DNA from: Mesocentrotus franciscanus
Taxonomy: Eukaryota > Echinodermata > Echinoidea > Camarodonta > Strongylocentrotidae
Direction: 5' to 3'
Assembly: GCA_037976565.1 (NCBI GenBank)
Contig: CP137684.1
Location: forward strand, 17,728,339-17,792,338
Length of the DNA stretch: 64,000 nucleotides
Part shown: one piece after another, positions 56,393 through 64,000 of the stretch
Position numbering within the stretch: the stretch's first letter is position 1
How the letters are laid out: each line of letters opens with the position of its first letter
Notes under the pieces: model-generated
Told to the model about the DNA's origin: nothing
The model's input: the letters and a program-made list of their open reading frames with translations, nothing else
Databases searched by the model: none
Made by a program: the position numbers and the translations under genes

Positions 56393-57482
56393 TAGGCATA
56401 TGCATAAGATGCACGAGAACAGTCTGTTTTTTTTTGCTTGGAAATTACAATTTCGTTGATATCACAATAAATTCCCCTTCATTTAAACCTTATGAAGATG
56501 AAAATATGTGAGCGTTGTATGCTAATGATAGAATGATTATAATAACCATGCCAGAAGCCTCCTTGTTTACGTCCACATTTTCAAAAATGTAATCCAATTT
56601 TCTTTGTATATCATTTTCTTGGGGGTATAGTTAATTTGAGGATCATATGGCAAGAATGTAGTCGAATGGCAGACAAATTTAATTCCTATCCTCCATGATT
56701 GACACTACAATGTCATATTTTTTTAATGTTGTGTCTTACGATCTCAATAACAGAATTAAATGAACTGAATGGGAATTTAATTTCATCATTCTATAACAAG
56801 CGTGAGAGGTATCTCCGCACTTTTTTAATTTCCGACAAGAATAAAATGAGATCTTCGGAGAAAAAAAATCAAAGAAAATAATATATCATTCACAAATTCA
56901 TTCCCGGCAAAAACATCTTGTTTAAAACAAATCAAATCACCCAACATACGTCTTTTTGTAATGAGGTTGCCAACCCTTATCCCACTTGCACTGTACTGTG
57001 CGATGCTTTTGATTATACCAGACATTTTCGTTGCTTCACTGCTAAAATAACATTGCAGCTATAGACAGTGCCGTGAGCCGAAATTTTGGACGTGTTTCTG
57101 ATAGGATTTATTTCCGCCAAAGCAATTTGATTTTCTCATGTTTTCTTTTGTCATTGTTACTCACCGCCACGTCAAGATAGCCGTCATGCACTTAACAATT
57201 TACAAATAACACTTTCGCTCATGAAACGATAACGTTAATTGTAATTAAAGAGTTAAAATCGATACTGATATTTGCTACGTCGTATCGTAAACGGCTCAAC
57301 ACTTACGTGTTACGTAATCAAACGCTTAGACTAAAAGGTCATGCTTTGTTGTCAAAGGACAGACAAAATAATTGTTATATTAACTAAAGGCACTTCGCTC
57401 GGCATACACCCAGCTCATGAGAACGCGATTCTGTTGCGATCCCCCCAAATCGACAAAGCGTGACATATCGTGGCTTAGTAGA
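56393..57482. other. Gene-free stretch
   Basis: No recognised gene or element. Open frames at 56699-56881 and 56825-57025 lack protein-like patterns. Confidence 0.5.
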
Positions 57483-57798
57483 GGTGTCGTAGTCGAGTGG
57501 TTAAAACACTTGACTTGAAATCCAGTGACCGTTAGTTCGATTCCGACACGCCATTAATGTCATTGGCAATGCATTAATCTACATTTGCCATTCCATACCC
57601 ATGAGAAAAATGGGGATCTATTGCCATATGCCCTCACGGTGACCATATTTTAGGAAAACTCCCAAAGGAGTGGAGATGGTGCACATCGTTTGTGAATGAA
57701 CCCGATGACGGGGGTAATAATATCTGTACATCGCTTACGAACGGTATTTCGTATTAAACGCTGTATAAATCCAGATTATTATTATTATTATTATTGAT
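57483..57798 (+). repeat. tRNA-Ser-like SINE with (ATT)n tail
   Basis: Head at 57483-57552: acceptor-like GGTGTCG … CGACACG, A-box TAGTCGAGTGGTT, anticodon loop CTTGAAA (TGA, Ser), B-box AGTTCGATTCC, and CCA. It lacks the long variable arm of a true tRNA-Ser. The body of about 220 bp ends ACGCTGTATAAATCCAG plus (ATT)n (57776-57796). The combination of head, body and tail defines a SINE. Confidence 0.85.
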
Positions 57799-57861
57799 CT
57801 TTTCAATCTTTTCCATCGTAAAATTGAGCATTTCTGAAGCGTCTAGGATCGCCAAAATGTC

Positions 57862-58140
57862 CCTGGGTCCATATTCATTAAACCTTACTTTGCCAAGTTG
57901 GCATTCATAAAAACTTAATAAGTTTTCGTTGCCAACTAGGCCCTATTCACAAAGCCTCGTTGGCAATTGAAATATGTCAACTAAATCTATTTTAGTTGTC
58001 AACTTTATCGAAATTGTATTCATAAACCCGACTTAGGTAAGTTGGCAACTAAATTTCTCCCCCAATTTAGAGGTGATGTAGTTTACATCTAAATCACTAG
58101 TTGGCAACTAGTCATCTCATCACCGACTATTAGAGGAACA
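57862..58140. repeat. MITE-like repeat rich in GTTGGCAACTA
   Basis: TTGGCAACTA, TAGTTGGCAACTAG and ATTCATAAA/TTTATGAAT-type motifs recur at least six times in both orientations. Ends are not resolved. Confidence 0.6.
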
Positions 58141-59148
58141 ACTGTGGTCAGAATTAAATATAATTGGAAGAGATTTGCCACGGAAAACATTTCAGGACAG
58201 GAAAAATCCCACAGATATATGTAGTGATGCAGAATAGCCAAGTGTTAAAGATATCCCTAGGAAAATATCTTAGTATTCATATATCTAGCTCATTTGTTAC
58301 TGTTTACTTTTTACAAATTATAATTCATCTTTGTAATTAATGTCATCTTTACTCAATACACAAACTAATCCATCCCTTTTTTATTCATTCTTATGTTTTA
58401 AAAATTCAAACTGTGCTCCTCCTCCGATAATCAAATAGTTAAAGTACTTCATCAAAAAACATTTTTGCACAGTGCATCGATGAACTTTCCCATTTTGGCA
58501 GGGACCTTCACAACAAGACCCCGGTAGGGTTGCTTGTATGGTGTACACTTAAGGAGCACTACCCTTACATCACTAGAGCTCTTCTCATGAAGAAAGAACA
58601 AAAATGAATGAGAGAGCAGAGAAAACGGAGACAGAAAAAAGAGAGACCAAGGAAAAGGAAAAGGACAAGAGGAGAAATAAGGGGTGACGAAAACAGAAAA
58701 ATGCAAAGAAAAACAAATAATATGAGGAAGAAAAAGAGACTGTAGCAGATTCCCATTTTTTATCAAATGCTAAACACGCATTTAAGGATATAGCATCAAC
58801 CGGTGGCTGTTTATATTCTGGTAAGTTACTCTTCTACTAAAGTCTGATCTAGCTGACTAATAGGCTTAAAATAGAGGCCTAATATTAAAAAGCTAAGATT
58901 ACTCGATCTTTAGAAAGTTAAAATTGACTCAGACTGTATATCAGTTGATGAATTGTTGATGGTTTGATTAAATTAAAGCCTGTCTGCACTCGTTTGACTA
59001 GAAGGGATTAGACCTCCCTGCATGGTCACTGACATGACTGTGGTTATCTCATCAAATCAGCTCTCCATTAACATAAGACGGGTACCGCTTAGGCATTGTT
59101 TGCTATAAAGAGGGCGCAAGTAGCTACAAGAAGTGCAGTCCCGCTTGA
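58141..59148. other. Gene-free stretch with purine-rich tract
   Basis: About 58600-58740 is almost purely purine on the plus strand (GAGAGAGCAGAGAAAACGG). No gene seen; the ORFs on the opposite strand reflect this bias. Confidence 0.55.
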
Positions 59149-59637
59149 CACGGTCTCATCCGACCCGCGTAGACGTAGGGCACATGTAGGGCAGTAAATT
59201 TCCATACGTAGCCATTTTGTCTACGTGGGCAGATTCTACCTGGGAGTGGTCACATCACCTGCGTCCGATCCACATACAAAATGCTTTTTTTTTAGGTGTT
59301 CACGTGGGCAGTGCGTGGGTAGTATAGGTGCTACGTGGTAGGCGCGCAGACTGATGCACAAATCCTATTCTGTAGCTCATATACCCTGCAAATAACGAAG
59401 AAAATTCGCAAGTACTACCCACGTGCACCAGCCAGGCGGTAGCCGCGACAAATCATCGCAGACCAAAAATTGTGCATGTCCAACTTTTCTCCACGTAGGA
59501 AAATTAGGCTACGCGGGGGTCAGGTAGCTTGAAATTACTTGCGTAGTGCGCGCGGGCCACACGCGGAGGGCCACTTACAACCCTCAAATCTCTACGTGGA
59601 CCCTTCGCTACGTCTACGCGGGTCGAATGAGACCGTG
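59149..59637. mobile_element. MITE with CACGGTCTCATYCGACCC inverted ends
   Basis: Left CACGGTCTCATCCGACCCGC and right GCGGGTCGAATGAGACCGTG are inverted over 30 bp with one change. Flanks GCTTGA and GCTTAA may be a 6-bp duplication with one difference. The interior repeats CTACGTGG/CCACGTAG motifs. Confidence 0.87.
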
Positions 59638-59643
59638 GCTTAA

Positions 59644-60237
59644 AGCCCCGTTCACACCGGATCTGCGTAGAGTTGCGTAGTGTGGCGTACCGACTGCGCC
59701 GAAATTAGGCTGCGTATTCGTGAACAAAAATTTGCTTCGGCGCAGTCCCTGCGTAAGTTATGCGTAGGCTGGCGTACAATGGCGTATTGTTACGTACCCT
59801 GTGCATATGCACCGCGTTCCTTCGGCGTATGCAATTGGTGTACCTACGCATACGATTGCGAATAACAGGCGTAGGGTTGCGTACGTTTACGTAAGCCTGG
59901 CGTACAGGTTTCCTTACGACTGCGTACGATTGCTTACTGTGTGCGCAAGCTTTTACTGCTTCGTCGGACTAGCGAAAGGTAGCGTACTATTGCGGAGGCA
60001 TGGCGTAAAGTAGCGTAGTGTTGCGTATACTTGCGTAAACAAGGCGTGCTTTCTGCGTCTAGTGTCTATGCCGAAAGTACGCGAAAAAAAAACATGTTTA
60101 TTTTTTTGCGTCCATCTCGCGTACCTCTTTGCGTCCCTCGGCGTATAGTTACGTAGGCCAGCGTAGGGCAGCGTACGCTCGGCGTAGTCGGTACGCAACA
60201 CTACGCAACTCTACGCATGGCCCGGTGTGAAAGCCCC
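59644..60237. mobile_element. TTAA-flanked MITE filled with phased GCGTA repeats
   Basis: 594 bp, TTAA at 59640-59643 and 60238-60241. Ends AGCCCCGTTCACACCGG and CCGGTGTGAAAGCCCC, followed by inverted CTGCGTAGAGTTGCGTAGTG / CACTACGCAACTCTACGCA. GCGTA or its complement recurs dozens of times, mostly 10-11 bp apart. It abuts the 59149-59637 MITE. Confidence 0.88.
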
Positions 60238-60380
60238 TTAAGAGAGAATGTTTGCTTGAAAGTAAGCAGGGGACCAACGAATTTAAGTCCTCTCGGAGGT
60301 TTTGTTTACAAGAAGGATTAATTATTTACCAAAGGACTCTTTGAATTTGAATTAGAATTTGTATTTATTAACACCAAAAT

Positions 60381-60800
60381 ATGTTTGATTTCTCGATGTT
60401 AACCGAAAAAACGGTAATTCTTGGTATATTGTCGAAAACTTATATTCCTTTTAATCATATATTAATAACTGCAAAGAAAACAATTTACCTAAATAGATAC
60501 AAATTAGCTACACCAAATATTTCTAACTTCATTTCCTTATTAATCAAATCGTACAAAATGGAGAGATACATTGCTATACGTAATGAGAAAAAAGCTGCCC
60601 ATGACAGCAGGTGGCAGGGCATGGCCCAATGGATATCCATTGTCAGATAAGAAAAGAAATAATTTTGATATGTTAATAAGCTGTATAATGTTCAATGCAT
60701 TTATGTATTATGTATTATGTAATCAAACGTTCATTTTCACTGGTGTGTGGATCATTTGTCAAATATATCAATGTACCTTGAAGTGACCAAAAATAAAAAG
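60381..60800 (+). mobile_element. L1-Tx1-like LINE C-terminal fragment
   Basis: Frame 60381-60650: LTEKTVILGILSKTYIPFNH, ILITAKKTIYLNRYKLATP, ISNFISLLIKSYKMERYIAI, HDSRWQ. Matches the helical C-terminus (LG…NHILIxAKxxIYxxR…F…E.YIA) of Tx1/L1 LINEs. 5' truncated right after the MITE; the A-rich 3' end is near 60820. Confidence 0.75.
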
Positions 60801-60829
60801 ACAATTTCAATACAAAAAAGAAGAGGTTT

Positions 60830-61197
60830 AATGCTAAATATATTACTCATTGCGGATGTAGTATCGAAAATAATATCGCTAGTGATATTCGTTTGTCTCG
60901 CAATGTGGTCAATAAGGAATCTAAAAGATCTCGACGTTTCTTTGCCGAACCAGCGGCCTGCTGATTGGTCGAGCACCGTGTGCGTCGGCCAATAGGCCTT
61001 GTGCGTTATTGTTCCAATCATAGATCGAATTATTGACCGTCGCTCCAGTCCTCCCGTAGAGTATAAAACACCCTTGCTTACATTAGTTTTTATCACCTGA
61101 CGAAGTGTTGCAGCGGCGCACGAAACGTCGAGATCTTTTAGATTCCTTATTGACCACATTGCGAGACAAACGAATATCACTAGCGATATTATTTTCG
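60830..61197 (+). mobile_element. Penelope-like palindromic element, copy 2 (368 bp)
   Basis: Same ends as 25372-25743, flanked by a perfect 12-bp duplication AAGAAGAGGTTT (60818-60829, 61198-61209). Here both inverted arms are complete: CGAAAATAATATCGCTAGTG … AAAAGATCTCGACGTTTC (about 60866-60942) against GAAACGTCGAGATCTTTT … CGATATTATTTTCG (61122-61197). Hammerhead-like CTGACGA (61097-61103) and CGAAACGTC (61121-61129). GAGTATAAAA near 61055. The open frames across it follow from the palindrome. Confidence 0.85.
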
Positions 61198-61209
61198 AAG
61201 AAGAGGTTT

Positions 61210-61500
61210 GTTTTGCATTCTATATATACAAAACATATCACAGTATCCTGTAACTTTGTTATATTTCTAAAATAAAGGAAAAGTTAAAGTGTTAAAGCAG
61301 AATAATGAAAGATAACTAATATTTTAACAAATACGATCATCACTATGTTCATAACATGAAAAGAGTGTACTAATAAATATTTAAAAAATGCAAATCCTGT
61401 TAAAGCTTAAGGGCAGCTATAATCGTCAACAAGCAGGTGTATACATATATAAAAAGAAGACAAGTACAAAATATAAATAAAAAATAAAGGGAGTGTGGGT
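61210..61500. other. Gene-free AT-rich stretch
   Basis: No feature recognised. Confidence 0.45.
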
Positions 61501-62168
61501 TGAGCCCACGTCATTAACATAGAAGGTAGGTGGAAAGATAGCTCTGAAAAAATAACCTTGATGTTTTTAATCTAATTTCATCTGGGAGATCATTCCACAG
61601 CTTTGTTCCTACAAACGAAATACAAAATTGTCCTTGCGTTGACTTACATTTTTGTTGATATTGGATAGAGTAAGCCCCCTTCTTTTCTATTTGTTGTATA
61701 TATGTGCTGTATCATCTGACAATGATCGACTTAAGAGTATATGGTAATTCACCTTTTACTAAATCCTACATAAATGTTTATACAAGAAGTTTTTGAAGTT
61801 CAAATATTCAATATTCATAGGCTTTGAAAAAGAGGTTTCGAATCTTCTAAGTGCATGACTGAATGTAATTGCTCTTATTGTCATGTTTTACTTTAATATA
61901 TACAATTTAGATTACTGTTGTAAGTGCTCCCTCATACTTCTACTCCATAACAAAGGTGAGGCTGTATAAAAGTCTTATATAATAACAAAAGTATATTTTG
62001 GGGGAAAAAATCTCTCAGTTGAAACAGAACGCCTACTTTCTTCCGTATGCATTTGTTTATCGTCTGAATGTGTTCTTTCCATGGAAGGTGACAATCAATT
62101 TCAATTCCTATAAATGATGCAACAGATATCTCTCTAATGTCTGATCTTGATCTTGACTTGGTTTTGAG
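61500..62168 (-). mobile_element. CR1/L2-like LINE C-terminal fragment
   Basis: Minus strand: VASFIGIEIDCHLPWKEHIQ, KCIRKKVGVLFQLRDFFPQ, LLYKTFIQPHLCYGVEV (62130-61935), then stops, and near 61600 FCISFVGTKLWNDLPDEIRL. This is the end of the RT domain and C-terminus. The 5' truncation is at about 62168, where unrelated CG-rich DNA begins. Confidence 0.82.
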
Positions 62169-62632
62169 CACGGAACCTCGGCTTATTCCGAATGGTCGGG
62201 TAGCGTCGCGGTGCGTCGCGTTAACTTGAACGCGACCATTCGTCCAAAGCCCCCCGGTTTTCCCGAAAGGGTGCGTTGGATTGTTAGGGCGCGTCAGGTC
62301 AGATAACGCGACCAAATGGCACATACGGGGGCTTATTTCGAATGTACGCGTTCATAGTCCCATGCCAACAGCGCGCGCCTGTTACGTACGTACGTCGCGT
62401 ACGTATACTGGTGGATATCGATATCGATTGCGAGCTGAGAGAGATTGATGGAGAGAGTTAATTAAGTTAAATTTCTTTCGTCGATTATTTCGTCAAAAAG
62501 AGGTTTTTTTAGCTGAAAATTAATACGGAACTACAACTAATCGTAGTGGACAGAATTTATTTGTGCTCGCGTCCAGAATTTTTGGCCCCCAAAGCGTGTT
62601 TCGACTCTTTTTGGCATAAAAGTTAAACTTAA
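62169..62632. other. CG-rich unassigned stretch
   Basis: TTATTCCGAATGGTCG and TTATTTCGAATG near 62183 and 62333 are direct copies. ACGTACGTACGTCGCGTACG near 62383. No gene. Confidence 0.45.
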
Positions 62633-63188
62633 AGCCCAAGTCCACTCCGATTTTCAAAAATTATAACATGTTGTAAATAAATCAAAGGTTAAAACTGCCA
62701 AATATCAAGGGCGTACTTCAATCAGGTGATTTCAAAGAGCGATTTTTGTTTCGGGTATTTCGAGCAAAACATTTATATTGCTGTACGGATGTGACGTATG
62801 CTCCTCACAACGAAAGTGACAGCGGTATACATTCTGACAATAGGCTATTTTCGTAATGTAACCAAATTTAATGCATACATTTTTGTGAAGTGCCTCTATA
62901 CAAACTATTTCATTCACCTGATAAGAATAATAGTGTTTCATTATTCTCATCAGGTGAATGAAATAGTTTGTATCGAGGCACTTCACAAAGACGTTTGGTT
63001 ACATTACGAATCTGTGTTGTGAGGACCCTACGTCACAACCGACTCGCTCATTAACTTGTTTTTTGCTCATTAAAAAAAATTATTAAAAATAAATCTGAGC
63101 ACCATTTTCCAAAACCAAGTTATATTTGGGCTTTTTAGATTTTTGTCTATCTAATCAGCTCAACTTTTCAGTGGAGTGGACTTGTACT
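62633..63188. mobile_element. TTAA-flanked foldback MITE
   Basis: 556 bp, TTAA at 62629-62632 and 63189-63192. Ends AGCCCAAGTCCACTCC and GGAGTGGACTTGTACT. A long internal palindrome spans 62791-63036, from GTGACGTATGCTCCTCACAAC to GTTGTGAGGACCCTACGTCAC (each 21 bases split here by alignment gaps), with nearly perfect arms around 62883-62992 (GTGAAGTGCCTCTATACAAA / TTTGTATCGAGGCACTTCAC). Confidence 0.9.
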
Positions 63189-63579
63189 TTAAGCCTAAAG
63201 GCGAAGCCAGGCTTAGCCTAACCCTAAGGCCTTAGCCAGGCCCAAGCTAGGGAAGCCCATATATATAGCCATAGACTAGGCTCTAATTTCTTTATTATTC
63301 AATCAACCACTTTCATATTTGGCACATGATCATGTGTCAAGCAGGTCAATTAAGCCCTGCAATCATAAACATTTTTAGACTTGAGGTCAGAATATAGAAG
63401 TTTTTAAGCTTTTTTTTGGCAAGTGGTAAACCGTAATGCTGTATTATTCTGACCTTGATGATCGGATCGGTTGATCGGATCGGCTGAGCTCAGTCCCATG
63501 TGCTTAATTTGGCGTAAGCTTAATGAGGCTCTATTAAATAAAGATCAAAATATAATTGCCTAATAAATATAAAATAAAA

Positions 63580-63835
63580 AAAACTACACTATCTGATTGG
63601 CGTAGCCAAGGTAGGGAAGGTGGTCCGAGGGGTGCTGGCTTAATAACGTGAAAAGAAAAACAAACTCTTATTTGTGAATGGCGTAGCCAATGGGGAAGAG
63701 AATGGAGGGGGTGCTTGCTTAATACCGGTTCTATATTACTAAGAGAAAAGCGAACTATAATTATTTTATGATTGGCGTAGCCAGGGGCTTGCTTAAGACA
63801 GGTTCTATATGGGATGGAATGGGGGCTTGATTAAT
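63580..63835 (+). repeat. Imperfect tandem repeat, three units of about 90 bp
   Basis: TGATTGGCGTAGCCAAGG, TGAATGGCGTAGCCAATGG and TGATTGGCGTAGCCAGGG, each followed by GTGCTxGCTTAATA or a GCTTGCTTAAG variant. Confidence 0.75.
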
Positions 63836-64000
63836 TCAGGGGCATGCATGCAATCTTGCACTTTCTGCCCATTTGTCCATCTCATTTGGAGACTCTTACG
63901 AGCATGAATGGAGTCTAGGGGCACCGCCCTTTTAGAGAACCCCTCTCAGCATATCATAAGACCGGGTACTTTGCCCATCTATTTAAAGCCCCCTCCATAT
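63836..64000. other. Right edge, no feature
   Basis: Unassigned DNA up to the window end. Confidence 0.4.

Noticed and set aside
57483..57555. Functional tRNA-Ser(TGA) gene
   Set aside because: Short variable arm, mismatched T-stem and anticodon stem, and an attached SINE body with (ATT)n tail.
60752..61180. 142-codon minus-strand ORF across the Penelope-like element
   Set aside because: It reads through the palindrome, and its N- and C-terminal parts are products of the two inverted arms; no family signature.
61932..62324. 130-codon minus ORF as a single gene
   Set aside because: The N-terminal half is CG-rich flank and only the C-terminal half is LINE reverse-transcriptase sequence; a chance fusion.

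Overview
The window looks like a repeat-rich, AT-rich genome of an invertebrate deuterostome, most likely an echinoderm. The reasons are a large multi-SRCR scavenger-receptor-type gene with one SRCR domain per phase-1 exon, and a mix of BEL/Pao, Ty3/gypsy, L1-Tx1, CR1/L2-like and RTE/CFDP2-like LINEs, Crypton, Penelope-like and MITE sequences. The species cannot be fixed from sequence alone.

There is one convincing host gene. It lies on the minus strand from 31290 (start codon, signal peptide) to 11120 (stop). Nine exons keep one open frame through eight phase-1 introns and add up to 1171 residues: signal peptide, one SRCR domain, a 380-residue Cys-containing helical region that I do not recognise (with a Pro/Tyr/Thr-rich linker), then six more SRCR domains. 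No transmembrane segment is visible, so the product is predicted to be secreted. A further SRCR exon at 13.9 kb is cut short by a repeat, and two exon-intron units (12.6 and 13.4 kb) are a recent 823-bp tandem duplication. The last exon has lost its splice donor and ends at a stop on the edge of a 165-bp satellite.

Everything else is transposon, satellite or unassigned DNA. 1-11.1 kb: BEL/Pao remnant, LINE pieces, satellite. 11.1-31.3 kb: the SRCR gene, whose introns hold MITEs nested three deep (15.06-17.21 kb), LINE tails, a 372-bp Penelope-like element with 12-bp target duplications, and a Crypton-type tyrosine recombinase (26.2-27.7 kb) with all catalytic residues but one frameshift. 31.7-53 kb: two copies of a several-kb duplication (A at 31.7-38.1 kb, B at 49.1-53.0 kb) whose differences give clean filled/empty insertion sites. 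Between them is a nested stack: an L1-Tx1 LINE split by a 9456-bp insertion with Helitron-like ends, which holds an RTE/CFDP2-like LINE, which is split by a 5244-bp foldback element, which holds decayed Ty3/gypsy sequence.

53-64 kb: no host gene seen. It holds LINE 3' ends, a minisatellite, a tRNA-derived SINE, several long palindromes, TTAA-flanked MITEs (one with GCGTA repeats phased at about 10 bp) and a second copy of the Penelope-like element. All coordinates and splice calls are by eye.
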